Positions 1 to 9,332 of a stretch of DNA of 64,000 nt are shown piece by piece. The DNA is from DATJIG01 sp035493495 (GTDB taxonomy: Bacteria > Pseudomonadota > Alphaproteobacteria > SMXQ01). The stretch covers positions 1 to 64,000 of the forward strand of contig DATJIG010000257.1 of NCBI GenBank assembly GCA_035493495.1, in the 5' to 3' direction. The notes beneath the pieces are model-generated. The model saw nothing but the letters and a program-made list of their open reading frames with translations, had not been told where the DNA came from and ran no database searches. Position 1 is the stretch's first letter. Each line of letters starts with the position of its first letter. The translations under genes were made by a program, and so were the position numbers.

Positions 1-2434
1 CGGTGCCGGCGACGACCTCGTGCAGGAACACGACGTCGCCCTGCCACTCCTTCACCCGCACGGTGTGGTTGGTGAGGCCGTCGAGGCGCGCGGTCAGCGC
101 CGTGAGCTCGTGGTAGTGGGTCGCGAACAGGCCGCGGCAGCGGTTGACCTGCGCCAGGTGCTCGACCGTCGCCCAGGCGATGGAGAGACCGTCGAAGGTC
201 GCCGTGCCGCGGCCGATCTCGTCGAGGATGACGAGCGCGCGCGTGCCCGCCTGGTTGAGGATCGCCGCGGTCTCGACCATCTCGACCATGAAGGTCGAGC
301 GGCCGCGCGCGAGATCGTCGGCGGCGCCGACGCGCGAGAACAGGCGGTCGACGACGCCGATGTGCGCCTTCGCCGCCGGCGCGAACGAGCCCATCTGGGC
401 GAGCACGGCGATCAGCGCGTTCTGGCGCAGGAAGGTCGACTTGCCCGCCATATTGGGGCCGGTGACGAGCCACAGCCGCCCCTGTCCATCCGAGGAACCG
501 TTCGAAAGATCGGTGTCGTTGGGGACGAACGGCTGGCTGTCCTTCGCCAGCGCCGCCTCGACCACGGGATGGCGGCCGCCCTCGATGTGGAACGCGAGCG
601 ACGTGTCGACCAGCGGCCGGGTCCAGCGCTGCTCGTTGCCGAGATCGGCGAGCGCCGCGGCGACGTCGAGCGAGGCCAGCGCCGCCGCGGTCATGGCGAT
701 CGCCGGCGCTTCGGCCAGCACGCCCGCGACGAGGCGCTCGAACAGCTCCATCTCCTGGCCGAGGGCGCGGTCGGCGGCGCGACTGATGCGGGTTTCGAGA
801 TCGGCGAGCTCGGTGGTGGTGAAACGGATGGCGCTCGCCATCGTCTGGCGGTGGATGAAGAAGCGCTCCTCGCCGTTCGGGCCCTTGGCCGCCGTCAGCA
901 CCTCGGCGTCCTTCGGCTTCACCTCGATGTGGTAGCCGATGACGTTGTTGTGCCGAATGCGCAAACCCGGGAGCCCGGTGCGCTCGGCGTAGCCGCGCTC
1001 GAGCCCGGCGATCAGGCGGCGGCCTTCGTCGCGCAGCGTGCGCGTCTCGTCGAGGGCCGAATCGTAGCCTTTGGCGATGAAGCCGCCGTCGCGCGCGTTC
1101 AGCGGCAGCTCGGGCGCCAACGCCTGCGCCAGACCCTCGGCGACGTTGTTGGGATCGCGCAGTTCGACGGCGGCAGCGGCGATCATCGCCGGCGTGCGGG
1201 TGAGATCGGACACCGGCCCGTGGACCGCGAGCACGGCCTTGGCGTCGCCCGCGGCGCGCAGGCCGTCGCGGATCGCGGCGAGATCGCGCGGGCCACCGCG
1301 GCCGACGGCGAGGCGAGACAGCGCGCGCTCGATGTCGGGGGCGCGCGACAAGGTCTCGCGCAGCCGGTCGCGCAGATCGGCCGCGTCGCAGAAGAAGGCG
1401 ACGGCATCGAGCCGGGCGTTGATGGAATCGGCGTCGGTGAGCGGCTGGGCAAGGCGCTCGGCGAGCAAGCGGCCGCCGGCGCCGGTCACCGTGCGGTCGA
1501 TGGTACCGAGCAGGCTGCCGGCGCGATCGCCCGATAGCGTCGTGCTGAGCTCGAGATTGCGCCGCGTCGCGCCGTCGATCTCGAGGAACGCGCCTTCGGA
1601 CATCCGCACCGGCGGCCGCAGCGCCGGCAACTTACCCTTCTGGGTGATCTCGACGTAGCCGACCAGTGCCCCGGCCGCCGACAGCTCGGCGCGGGCGAAG
1701 GTGCCGAAGGCGTCGAGCGTCTTGACCGCGAACAGCGACTCGAGGCGTCGCCGGCCGTTCTCGGAATCGAACAGCGTGTTGGGCTGGATCGTCACTGCGC
1801 CCGCGGCCTCGGCGGCGGCGCTTTGCGCCACACGCGCGAGGCGCTCGGGCAGCAGCAGCTCGCCGGGCTGGACACGGGCCAGCGCCGCGGCGAGCGACGG
1901 CTCGGTCACCGGCTGGACCTGGAACGCGCCGGTCGAGACGTCGAGCCAGGCGAGCGCCAGCGATCCTTGTACCTCGGCGACGGCGGCGAGGAAGTTATTG
2001 CGGCGCGAATCGAGCAGCGCGTCCTCGGTCAGCGTGCCGGGTGTCACCAGACGCACGACCTCCCGCTTCACGATCGACTTGGAGCCGCGCTTCCTGGCCT
2101 CGGCAGGGTCCTCCATCTGCTCGCACACCGCGACGCGGAAGCCTGCTCGGATGAGACGCAGGAGATAGGACTCGGCCGAATGCACCGGCACGCCGCACAT
2201 GGCGATGTCCTCGCCCAGGTGCTTTCCGCGCTTGGTCAGCGCAATGTCGAGCGCCCGCGCCGCGGCAACGGCGTCGTCGAAGAACAGCTCGTAGAAGTCG
2301 CCCATGCGATAGAACAGCAGCGCGTCGGGATGCGCGCGCTTGACGCCGAGGTACTGCGCCATCAGCGGCGACACGTCACCCGTGGCGATGGGTGCTGCGG
2401 AATCGGTGGCGGAAGGCGCTGGCGAATCGTCCAT
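1..2434 (-). CDS. mutS: DNA mismatch repair protein MutS (3' end cut by window edge)
   Basis: MutS binds mismatched or looped DNA in the cytoplasm and starts methyl-independent or MutL-dependent repair. About 811 residues are visible. The N-terminal mismatch-reading motif GDFYE lies about 45 residues in, and the P-loop TGPNMAGKSTF is encoded near 430-475, followed by the Walker B-type stretch VILDEIGRGT. The last ~80-90 residues of a usual ~900-residue MutS lie left of base 1. I chose the ATG at 2434, which gives an acidic, alanine/serine-rich leader before SPLMAQYLGVK; a later in-frame ATG (at 2362) would start at MAQYL. The gene is divergent from phoR. Family assignment is certain, the start less so. 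Confidence 0.96.
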   Translation of the reverse strand, partial: MDDSPAPSATDSAAPIATGDVSPLMAQYLGVKRAHPDALLFYRMGDFYELFFDDAVAAARALDIALTKRGKHLGEDIAMCGVPVHSAESYLLRLIRAGFRVAVCEQMEDPAEARKRGSKSIVKREVVRLVTPGTLTEDALLDSRRNNFLAAVAEVQGSLALAWLDVSTGAFQVQPVTEPSLAAALARVQPGELLLPERLARVAQSAAAEAAGAVTIQPNTLFDSENGRRRLESLFAVKTLDAFGTFARAELSAAGALVGYVEITQKGKLPALRPPVRMSEGAFLEIDGATRRNLELSTTLSGDRAGSLLGTIDRTVTGAGGRLLAERLAQPLTDADSINARLDAVAFFCDAADLRDRLRETLSRAPDIERALSRLAVGRGGPRDLAAIRDGLRAAGDAKAVLAVHGPVSDLTRTPAMIAAAAVELRDPNNVAEGLAQALAPELPLNARDGGFIAKGYDSALDETRTLRDEGRRLIAGLERGYAERTGLPGLRIRHNNVIGYHIEVKPKDAEVLTAAKGPNGEERFFIHRQTMASAIRFTTTELADLETRISRAADRALGQEMELFERLVAGVLAEAPAIAMTAAALASLDVAAALADLGNEQRWTRPLVDTSLAFHIEGGRHPVVEAALAKDSQPFVPNDTDLSNGSSDGQGRLWLVTGPNMAGKSTFLRQNALIAVLAQMGSFAPAAKAHIGVVDRLFSRVGAADDLARGRSTFMVEMVETAAILNQAGTRALVILDEIGRGTATFDGLSIAWATVEHLAQVNRCRGLFATHYHELTALTARLDGLTNHTVRVKEWQGDVVFLHEVVAGT

Positions 2435-2652
2435 CTTGGGCGTGGCGTCGGGCGTGGCGCGTGCGGGGCGGATACTGGCTCGGTGGTCGGGTGGCCGGAC
2501 ACTACCACAAGGCGCCGCCATGGGGCGCGGGCCGGATGCGGTTATGCACCGCCGCGTCGCGTTCCCGTCATGATTGGCAAGGCATTATGATAAGGTTTTG
2601 CGGTCGCCGGCCTGGGACCGGCGCGGACCGCCAGATAAACTGTCGGAACAAA

Positions 2653-4068
2653 ATGTCGCCTGCCGTTTCACTCGCCCGTCTGTTCGCCGCCGCGCTGGCG
2701 CTCGCCTCCGTCGGTCTCGTCGCCCTCTTATTGCTTGCCGTCACCCGTGAGATCCCGTGGGGTGCCGCCATCTTCGCGGCCCTTGCGCTACTCGCCGGGC
2801 TGATGTGGCGGCTGCGGCGGCCGATGCAGGAGGCGGTGGTGATCGCCGCGGCGGCCGACCGGCTCGCCGAGGTCGACGCCGCCGGCACCGTGCGGACCCC
2901 CGAGATCATCGAGATCGCCGCCGGCCTTGCCCGCGCCCGCGCGCTGGTCCGCGAGCGCGACGAGGAGATGGCGCGCCGCGCCGCGGTGGCCGAGCGCATC
3001 CTCGAGGCGCTGCCCGACCCGGTGCTGCTGCTCGACCGCGACCGCCGCGTGGTGCGGGCCAACACGGCGGCCCGCGAGCTGCTCGGCATCGGCGTCACGG
3101 CGGGCGACCTCGCCGGATTCCTGCGCGCACCGCCGGTGCTCGCCGCCGCCGACGCGGTGCTTGCCGACAACATCGCCCGCGACATCGCCTACAAGGTCGA
3201 CGTGCCGGTCGAGCGCCACTTCGGCGTGCTAATCACGCCGATCGCGCCCGTCGCCGGCACCGCTCCCACGGCCGAGGACCGCACCAGCCCGCGCGCGGTC
3301 GTGCGCCTCGTCGACCTGACAACGGTCAAACGCGCCGAGGAGATGCGCGCCGACTTCGCCGCCAACGCGAGCCATGAGCTGAAGACGCCGCTCGCGGCGC
3401 TGATCGGCTCCATCGAGACGCTGCGCGGCCCGGCGCACGACGACGCCAAGGCGCGCGATCGTTTCCTCGGTCTGATGGCGGCGCAGGCCGAACGCATGCG
3501 GCGGCTGGTGAACGATCTGCTCGCGCTGTCGTCGATCGAGCTCGTCGAACACGCGCCGCCGACGACGCCGGTGGCGGTGACACCGATCGTCCGCAACGTC
3601 GTCCAGGCTCTTGAAATCCCGGCCAAGGCACGCGACATGCGCATCACCGTCACGGCCGATGAGGCACTGCCCCCGGTGCCGGGCGATGCCGACCAGCTCG
3701 CGCAACTGATCCAGAACCTGCTCGACAACGCCATCAAGTACGGTTCCGCCGGCAGCGAGATCGCGGTGCGGCTGACCGCGGGCGCGGGTCCCACCGGGAT
3801 GCCCGGCAAGGTGGTGGCGGTCAGCGTCGCCGACCGCGGCGACGGCATCCCGCCCGAGCACATCCCGCGGCTCACCGAGCGTTTCTACCGGGTCGACAGC
3901 GCGCGGTCCCGGGAGGCCGGCGGCACCGGCCTCGGGCTCGCGATCGTGAAGCACATCCTGAGCCGCCACCGCGGCCAGTTGAAGGTCGACTCGGAAGTCG
4001 GCATCGGCTCGACCTTCACCGCGTACTTGCCGGCGGCGGCCCGCACCGCGGATTCCGCTGCCGCCTGA
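2653..4068 (+). CDS. phoR: Phosphate-regulon sensor histidine kinase PhoR
   Basis: Membrane sensor kinase that phosphorylates PhoB when phosphate is scarce. The product is 471 residues. Two hydrophobic segments (about 8-30 and 36-52) are followed by a PAS-like domain (about 110-225) and a HisKA domain with the phospho-acceptor H241 in ASHELKTPL. The ATPase domain shows the N box NLLDNAIKYG, the G1 box DRGDGI and the G2 box GGTGLGLAI. The frame is open upstream to 2392, but the ATG at 2653 directly precedes the first membrane helix. phoU and phoB follow on the same strand. No pstSCAB genes lie between them, so the transporter must be elsewhere. The phoR-phoU-phoB context makes PhoR far likelier than another HK. 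Confidence 0.9.
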   Translation: MSPAVSLARLFAAALALASVGLVALLLLAVTREIPWGAAIFAALALLAGLMWRLRRPMQEAVVIAAAADRLAEVDAAGTVRTPEIIEIAAGLARARALVRERDEEMARRAAVAERILEALPDPVLLLDRDRRVVRANTAARELLGIGVTAGDLAGFLRAPPVLAAADAVLADNIARDIAYKVDVPVERHFGVLITPIAPVAGTAPTAEDRTSPRAVVRLVDLTTVKRAEEMRADFAANASHELKTPLAALIGSIETLRGPAHDDAKARDRFLGLMAAQAERMRRLVNDLLALSSIELVEHAPPTTPVAVTPIVRNVVQALEIPAKARDMRITVTADEALPPVPGDADQLAQLIQNLLDNAIKYGSAGSEIAVRLTAGAGPTGMPGKVVAVSVADRGDGIPPEHIPRLTERFYRVDSARSREAGGTGLGLAIVKHILSRHRGQLKVDSEVGIGSTFTAYLPAAARTADSAAA

Positions 4069-4107
4069 CGCCGTTTGGACGCCCTTTTCAGTGGGCGCGC
4101 CCGGGGT

Positions 4108-4125
4108 GTAACACAACGGTAACAC
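4108..4125 (+). promoter_or_regulatory. Perfect 11-bp-period direct repeat upstream of phoU (possible Pho box)
   Basis: GTAACAC occurs twice (4108-4114 and 4119-4125) with a 4-base spacer, giving the 7-4-7 geometry of a PhoB box. Each half matches the CTGTCAC/T consensus at only four of seven positions on either strand, so orientation is unclear. The site sits in the 145-base gap between phoR and phoU, where a separate promoter would be expected. A short palindrome TGACTGTCA follows at about 4136. Confidence 0.4.
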
Positions 4126-4213
4126 CGCTGACGCATGACTGTCAGAGACCGGCCTTAGGGTCCGAACCCGCGAACGGCGGCCGTTTCCGAGGGAAACGCC
4201 GCAGGAGAGCCAC

Positions 4214-4954
4214 ATGGAACACACCGTCAAATCCTTCGACGAACAGCTCCGGCGCCTCAACGAAATCATCCTTCGCATGGGCGGGCTCGCCGAAGCGGCG
4301 CTGTCGGCGGCCATGCAGGCGGTGAACAAGCGCGACGTAGACCTCGCCGCCGAGATCGTCAAGGAAGACGCGAAGATCGACGAGTTGAACCGCGAGATCG
4401 ACGAACTTGCCGTGCGGCTCCTGGCGCTGCGCCAGCCGATGGCCAACGACCTCCGCGAGATCGTCGCGGCGCTGCGCATCTCGGCCGACATCGAGCGCAT
4501 CGGCGACTACGCCGCGAACATCGCCAAGCGCGCAATCGCCATGTCGGAGATGCGCCCGTCGCGCGCGCTCCCCGGCATCGCCCGCATGGGCCGCCTCGCC
4601 CAGCGCCTGATCAAGGAAGTGCTCGACTCGTACGCCGAGAAGAATGCCGACAAGGCGATGGTGGTGTGGGCGCGCGACGAGGAAATCGACGACGCCTACA
4701 ACAGCCTGTTCCGCGAGACCCTGACCTACATGATGGAGGATGCGCGCGCGATCACACCGTCGACGCACATCCTGTTCATCGCCAAGAACATCGAGCGCAT
4801 CGGCGATCACGCGACCAACATCGCCGAAACCGTCTACTTCATGGTCAAGGGCCAGCCTCTCAAGGAAAGCCGCCCCAAGGGCGACCTGTCGGCGTTTCTG
4901 ACCCAACCCGGCGCGGCCCCGGCAGATGAGCCCGGCAGTTCGCCGCGCGGATAA
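4214..4954 (+). CDS. phoU: Phosphate signalling protein PhoU
   Basis: Cytoplasmic metal-binding helical protein that links the Pst transporter to PhoR and keeps the Pho regulon off when phosphate is plentiful. It has 246 residues, the usual length. It carries the two PhoU repeats, recognised by SADIERIGDYAANIAK in the first half and KNIERIGDHATNIAE in the second. The start is supported by GGAGA about 10 bases before the ATG. It lies between phoR and phoB, 18 bases before phoB, so phoU and phoB are probably co-transcribed. Confidence 0.96.
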   Translation: MEHTVKSFDEQLRRLNEIILRMGGLAEAALSAAMQAVNKRDVDLAAEIVKEDAKIDELNREIDELAVRLLALRQPMANDLREIVAALRISADIERIGDYAANIAKRAIAMSEMRPSRALPGIARMGRLAQRLIKEVLDSYAEKNADKAMVVWARDEEIDDAYNSLFRETLTYMMEDARAITPSTHILFIAKNIERIGDHATNIAETVYFMVKGQPLKESRPKGDLSAFLTQPGAAPADEPGSSPRG

Positions 4955-4972
4955 GGAGCGTCGTTCCAGCGC

Positions 4973-5677
4973 ATGAAACCGTTGATCCTGATCGTCGACG
5001 ACGAGGATGCCCTCCTCGAGATCGTGCGCTACAACCTGGAACGGGCCGGCTTCGAGGTCACGACCACCCATGACGGTGAAGAAGCGCTGACCGCGATCGC
5101 CGAACGCGTTCCCGACCTCGTCGTGCTCGACTGGATGCTGCCGCACGTCTCCGGCATCGAGGTGTGCCGCCAGATCCGCAGGCTCGGCGGTACCCAGGCA
5201 ATTCCGGTCATTATGCTGACGGCGCGCTCGGACGAGTCCGACAAGGTGCGCGCGCTCAACACCGGCGCTGACGATTACCTGACCAAGCCATTCTCGCCCG
5301 GCGAGCTGACCGCGCGCATCCAGGCGGTGCTGCGCCGTACTCGCCCGGCGTTGCTTGCCGACGCGGTTCGCTCCGGCGAAATCGAGATGGATCTGTCATC
5401 GCACCGTGTGTTCCGCGGCGGCGAAACAATCTCGCTGCGCCCGGTCGAGTTCCGGCTGCTGCGCATCCTGCTCGAGCATCCGGGCCGCGTCTTCTCGCGG
5501 GAGCAACTGCTCGACACGGTGTGGGACCGCGATGCCGAAATCGAGCCGCGCACCGTCGACGTCCACGTGCGGCGCCTGCGCAAGGCGCTCAACGCCGGCG
5601 GCCGCCGCGAGCTGATCCGCACGGTGCGCGCCGCGGGCTACGCCTTCGAGCCCGAAGGCGTCGACGAAGTCGCTTAA
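4973..5677 (+). CDS. phoB: Phosphate regulon response regulator PhoB
   Basis: OmpR/PhoB-family transcription factor that binds Pho boxes when phosphorylated. It has 234 residues: a receiver domain (about 1-125) with acidic pocket DDED, phosphorylation site D53 in VVLDWMLP, and the TKPFSP lysine, then a winged-helix DNA-binding domain (about 135-230) with RTVDVHVRRLRKAL as recognition helix. It sits directly downstream of phoR and phoU, which supports PhoB over a generic OmpR protein. It ends 36 bases before the convergent ampG; I see no clear terminator between them. Confidence 0.93.
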   Translation: MKPLILIVDDEDALLEIVRYNLERAGFEVTTTHDGEEALTAIAERVPDLVVLDWMLPHVSGIEVCRQIRRLGGTQAIPVIMLTARSDESDKVRALNTGADDYLTKPFSPGELTARIQAVLRRTRPALLADAVRSGEIEMDLSSHRVFRGGETISLRPVEFRLLRILLEHPGRVFSREQLLDTVWDRDAEIEPRTVDVHVRRLRKALNAGGRRELIRTVRAAGYAFEPEGVDEVA

Positions 5678-5713
5678 TTCACCGGCAATCTCAAGCTGCG
5701 AACCGTCGCGCGC

Positions 5714-6994
5714 TCACAAGGCGCGGTCGCGCGCCATCAGCCAGCCGAGTATGAGCAGGCTCGGCACCGCGAGCAGCGGCACGACGATGAAAAACCCCAC
5801 CCAGTCCAGATAATCGGCGAGCCGTCCGCTCTGCGACGCCAGGACGATGCGTGGCAGTGCCGCGAGCGACGACAAAAGCGCGTACTGGGTCGCGGTGAAG
5901 CCCTGGCCGCACAGCGCGGAGAGATACGCGACCAGCGCCGCCGAGGCCATGCCCTCGGCGAAGTTCTCAAGTCCGATGACGACGATCAGGCCGCGAATGT
6001 CGTGGCCGATCAGGGCGAGACCTGCGAACAGGAAATTCGAGAACATCTGCAGGACGCCGCAGACCAGGAGGCCGCGCGCGATACCGATCCGCGAGACAAT
6101 GATGCCACCCGTCATCGCGCCGCCGATCGTCGCGATCAGGCCGAACACCTTGGAGACGGCGGCGATCTCATCGAGCGAAAAACCGAGCTCGAGGTAAAAG
6201 GGGCCCGTCATCCGGCCCATCATCGCGTCGCTCACCTTGTAGAGAGCGATGAACACGATGATCGGCAACCAGTAGGGATGCCGGCGGATGAAATCGGCGA
6301 ATGGCCCGATCACGTAGTCCTTGGCCCACGCGAGCAGACGCTGGATGGCCGGCCCGCCGGCGTGATCCTCGCGCGGACGCGCTTTCGGCTCGGGACCGGA
6401 CAGGATCGCCAGGGCACCGACGCCGACCAACGCCGCCATGACGAGGAAGGTCGACGACCAACCGATGGAGTCGGCGAGGATCAACGCGCCCGCGCCCGAG
6501 GCGAGCATGCCGATGCGGTAGCCGAGTTGCACCACCGCCGCGCCGGCGCCTTGCGATCGCTCGTCGAGGATCTCGACGCGGTACGCATCGACGACGATGT
6601 CCTGGCTCGCCGACAGGAAGGCGACGGCCAGCGCGGCCGCGGCCAGCAGCACCGGTCGATCGGTCGGGTCGAGCAACGAGAACGCGACGATCGCCAGCGC
6701 GAGCAGCGCCTGGGCGACGATCGCCCACGCGCGCCTCGGGCCAAGCCAGTTGGCGAGGACCGGAACACGGATGCCGTCGATCAGCGGCGCCCAGACAAAC
6801 TTGAAAATGTAGGGAATCCCGACGAAGGCAAAGAGGCCGATGACCGTCTTGCTGACGCCGGCGGTCGCCAGCCAGATCGACAACGTGCCAATGGTCAGCG
6901 GCAGCGGCAGCCCGGACGAGAAGCCGAGGAGCAGGATGATGAGCATCCTGCGGTCACGGTAGACCTCGGCCGCGGTCCGCCAGGGAAACGCCAT
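5714..6994 (-). CDS. ampG: AmpG-family muropeptide MFS transporter
   Basis: Inner-membrane permease of the major facilitator superfamily. AmpG members import anhydro-muropeptides for peptidoglycan recycling. The 426-residue product is strongly hydrophobic, with about 12 membrane segments. Its family hallmarks are GFSSGLPLPLTIGTLSIWL near the start and SQDIVVDAYRVEIL in the middle. I chose the ATG at 6994; a GTG two codons upstream is also possible. The substrate is inferred from the family. Alphaproteobacteria often have several AmpG paralogues, and some may carry other cargo. Confidence 0.85.
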   Translation of the reverse strand: MAFPWRTAAEVYRDRRMLIILLLGFSSGLPLPLTIGTLSIWLATAGVSKTVIGLFAFVGIPYIFKFVWAPLIDGIRVPVLANWLGPRRAWAIVAQALLALAIVAFSLLDPTDRPVLLAAAALAVAFLSASQDIVVDAYRVEILDERSQGAGAAVVQLGYRIGMLASGAGALILADSIGWSSTFLVMAALVGVGALAILSGPEPKARPREDHAGGPAIQRLLAWAKDYVIGPFADFIRRHPYWLPIIVFIALYKVSDAMMGRMTGPFYLELGFSLDEIAAVSKVFGLIATIGGAMTGGIIVSRIGIARGLLVCGVLQMFSNFLFAGLALIGHDIRGLIVVIGLENFAEGMASAALVAYLSALCGQGFTATQYALLSSLAALPRIVLASQSGRLADYLDWVGFFIVVPLLAVPSLLILGWLMARDRAL

Positions 6995-7094
6995 GTGCAC
7001 CTTCTTGCGCCCGCGCGGCGATCAGCCGGCGCGCGGACCGCGCAATGATACCAGCGAACGTCGGCCGCGAGCAGACATCACCCGCAACTTTTCG

Positions 7095-8114
7095 CTAGGA
7101 GACCGTGATGCCGAGCTTGGATTTGACGAGATCGGCGAGCGAGGTCGCCGGACGCGCGCCGAAGTGGCTGATGATCTCGCCCGCGCACACCGCGCCGATG
7201 CGACCCGCGATGGCGACCGGCAGGCCCTGGGTGTAGCCGAACAGGAAGCCTGCGGCGAATAGGTCGCCAGCGCCGGTGGTGTCGACCACCTGGCCGACGT
7301 GCGCGGCGTCAACCACATGAACCTCGCGCCCGGCGACGATGACGGCGCCCTTTTCGCTCCGCGTCAGCACCGCCACCTCGCACTGGTCGCGCACGCTCTG
7401 GAGCGCCGCGTCGAAGCTGTCGGAGCGGTAGAGCGACGTGATCTCGGCCTCGTTGGCGAACAGCACGTCGACGTGATCGGTGATGAAGCGCTGGAAGTCG
7501 TCGCGATGGCGGTCGACGCAGAATGGATCGGATAGCGTCAGCGCCACCCGCTTGGCGGCAGCGTGGGCGAGCGAGGCGGCGCGCTCGAACGCCTTCTTGG
7601 CGGGCGGCGGATCGAACAGGTAGCCCTCGAGATAGGTGATGCTCGCGCGCTGGATCATGCCGGGATCGACGTCGTCGGACCCGAGCTCGCCGGCGACGCC
7701 CAGGAACGTCTGCATCGTCCGCTGCGCATCGGGAGTGACGAAGATCAGGCAGCGCGCCGTCGGCGCGCCGTTGGTGGCGGGCGGCGTCGCGAACTCGACG
7801 CCCACGGCGCGGATGTCGTGGGAGAAGATCTGGCCGAGCTGGTCGTCCCGCACCTTGCCGATGAACCCGGCGCGACCGCCGAGCTGGGCGATGCCGACGG
7901 CGGTGTTGGCGGCCGAGCCGCCCGAGCATTCGGTCGCGGTGCCCATCTTGGCGTACAGCGATTCGGCCTGGGGCGCGCCGATCAGGGTCATCGCCCCCTT
8001 GGCGAGTCCGAGGTCGTGAAGTGACTGATCACTCGCGCGGGCAAGCACGTCGACGATGGCATTGCCAACCGCCACGACGTCGAGTGAGCGATTGTTGGTG
8101 CTGACAGATGCCAC
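7095..8114 (-). CDS. PfkB-family sugar kinase, adenosine kinase type
   Basis: Cytoplasmic ribokinase-fold kinase, most like alphaproteobacterial adenosine kinases that convert adenosine to AMP. The product is 339 residues. Signature 1 appears as GGSAANTAVGIAQLGG. The C-terminal anion-hole signature is DTTGAGDLFAAGFL, which includes the catalytic aspartate. The start codon is GTG, supported by GAGGA about six bases upstream. Other PfkB substrates (ribose, fructose, guanosine) cannot be excluded from sequence alone. It follows ampG on the same strand after about 100 bases. Confidence 0.82.
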   Translation of the reverse strand: MASVSTNNRSLDVVAVGNAIVDVLARASDQSLHDLGLAKGAMTLIGAPQAESLYAKMGTATECSGGSAANTAVGIAQLGGRAGFIGKVRDDQLGQIFSHDIRAVGVEFATPPATNGAPTARCLIFVTPDAQRTMQTFLGVAGELGSDDVDPGMIQRASITYLEGYLFDPPPAKKAFERAASLAHAAAKRVALTLSDPFCVDRHRDDFQRFITDHVDVLFANEAEITSLYRSDSFDAALQSVRDQCEVAVLTRSEKGAVIVAGREVHVVDAAHVGQVVDTTGAGDLFAAGFLFGYTQGLPVAIAGRIGAVCAGEIISHFGARPATSLADLVKSKLGITVS

Positions 8115-8227
8115 GGCGGTCCTCGTACAACGTAAAGCCAGGTTCGGGAGCGGCGCAGTATAAGGCCCGAGCCCCCACCGGCAAGCCGCGGATCGCGGCC
8201 AAAGCGGTGCCTCTCACGCCAGTGTGA

Positions 8228-8241
8228 GGGGGTTAACCCCC
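8228..8241. repeat. Perfect 14-bp palindrome in the kinase-bactofilin intergenic region
   Basis: GGGGGTTAACCCCC is a perfect palindrome located 98 bases before the bactofilin start and 114 bases before the divergent kinase start. It has no loop, so a protein-binding site is likelier than an RNA hairpin. The cognate regulator is unknown. Confidence 0.4.
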
Positions 8242-8263
8242 TGCGCCGAGGTGTTCCCCTGAG

Positions 8264-8290
8264 CGGGCGGAGTCGGGTATCCTCCGCCCG
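8264..8290 (+). repeat. Inverted repeat upstream of bactofilin
   Basis: CGGGCGGAG (8264-8272) pairs perfectly with CTCCGCCCG (8282-8290) across a 9-base loop, 35 bases before the bactofilin ATG. If transcribed it would form a strong stem close to the ribosome site (TTGGGGA at about 8316). It could be a leader structure or a protein site. Confidence 0.4.
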
Positions 8291-8325
8291 CGCACCCGAC
8301 CGGGTACGCATGTGTTGGGGACAAG

Positions 8326-8889
8326 ATGTTCGGCCGGAAAAAGAGCAGCGGCACCACGTCACCGCCTCAGGGTCCGTCCGCGACCGAAACGCTCGCGGGC
8401 CTGCCCGCGCGGCCTCACGGGCTGTCGCTGCGCAAGCCCGACCCCGCGCGCCCGCAGCCGGGAGCGACGTCGACCGTGGCGCCGCGGCTGCCGGCAATTC
8501 CCGTCGGCCCGCGCGCGCCGCGCGCCGCTGCGGAGAAGCCGCAGGGCGAGGGCAAGACGCTGGTGGTCGGGCGACTGATCGCGCTGTCCGGCGAGATCGC
8601 CGCCTGCGATCGGCTCGTCGTCGAGGGCCGCGTCAGCGCCGAGCTGCATCGCTGCCGCGCAATCGAGATCGCGCGCAGCGGACGCTTCAGCGGCACGGCC
8701 GAGGTTGACACCGCCGAGATCATCGGCCGGTTCGACGGCGAGCTGACGGCGCGCAAGCTCATGGTGCGCGGGAGCGCCCGCGTGTCGGGGAAGCTGCGCT
8801 ACAGTGAGATCACCGTCGAGCCGGGCGCGCAGATCCGCGGCGAGATGATTCCGCTCGAACCCGATATCGTCATCGAGGAGGCTGAGTGA
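8326..8889 (+). CDS. Bactofilin (polymer-forming cytoskeletal protein)
   Basis: Bactofilins assemble into nucleotide-independent filaments that scaffold cell-wall enzymes, stalks or chromosome-partition proteins. The 187-residue product has a proline- and alanine-rich, probably disordered N terminus (about 1-70). A right-handed beta-helix core follows (about 75-180) with the repeating short-strand pattern GRLIALSGEIAACDRLVVEG, then FSGTAEVDTAEIIGRFDGEL. TTGGGGA upstream serves as ribosome site. Its last four bases overlap the start of a lipoprotein gene, suggesting coupled translation with an envelope protein. Confidence 0.9.
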   Translation: MFGRKKSSGTTSPPQGPSATETLAGLPARPHGLSLRKPDPARPQPGATSTVAPRLPAIPVGPRAPRAAAEKPQGEGKTLVVGRLIALSGEIAACDRLVVEGRVSAELHRCRAIEIARSGRFSGTAEVDTAEIIGRFDGELTARKLMVRGSARVSGKLRYSEITVEPGAQIRGEMIPLEPDIVIEEAE

Positions 8890-9332
8890 CTCCGCGTATC
8901 GTCGCCCTGCTCACGCTCGTCTCCGTCGCCCTCGCCGCCTGCGCCGCGCCGCAGCAGCGCGACGCCACCAGTCCCACGCCCTCCGGCGCCGCCGATCCCG
9001 CGCCGGTTCCCGTCGCCGGATACACCATACGTCCGCCGACGCCGCCGCCGACCGGTAAGCCCGTGCTCGAGAATCTGCCCGGCATGAACGCCTCCGGCAT
9101 CACCAAAATGCTCGGCCAGCCGCAGTTCCGCCGCCGCGATGGCCAGGTCGAGATCTGGCAGTACCGCGCCACCAATTGCACTCTCGATCTGTTCCTCTAC
9201 AACGAAGGCGGCGACATGCGCGTGCGCTACGCTGAGCCGCGCGGGCGCACGGCACAGCCAATCTCAACCTCGAACGACGCGCAAGTGCGCGCCTGCGCCA
9301 CGGCATTGCTGCAGTCGCGCGCCGGGAAATGA
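8886..9332 (+). CDS. Small lipoprotein, weakly BamE/SmpA-like
   Basis: A 148-residue exported lipoprotein. The signal peptide ends in the lipobox LAAC with the lipidated cysteine at position 19, followed by a proline-rich linker. The C-terminal part (about 60-120) has the pattern small-G-x-x-LG-x-P, then WQYR and a hydrophobic strand (LDLFLYNEGG), which recalls BamE/SmpA-type folds; that similarity is my inference. Two further cysteines could form a disulfide. It starts with GTG inside the bactofilin stop (GTGA) and ends in an ATGA overlap with the Rieske gene, so the three genes form one unit. Confidence 0.7.
   Translation: MTPRIVALLTLVSVALAACAAPQQRDATSPTPSGAADPAPVPVAGYTIRPPTPPPTGKPVLENLPGMNASGITKMLGQPQFRRRDGQVEIWQYRATNCTLDLFLYNEGGDMRVRYAEPRGRTAQPISTSNDAQVRACATALLQSRAGK

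Noticed and set aside
20..1537. 505-codon plus-strand open frame at the left edge
   Set aside because: It is the complement of mutS, which has unmistakable MutS motifs on the minus strand.
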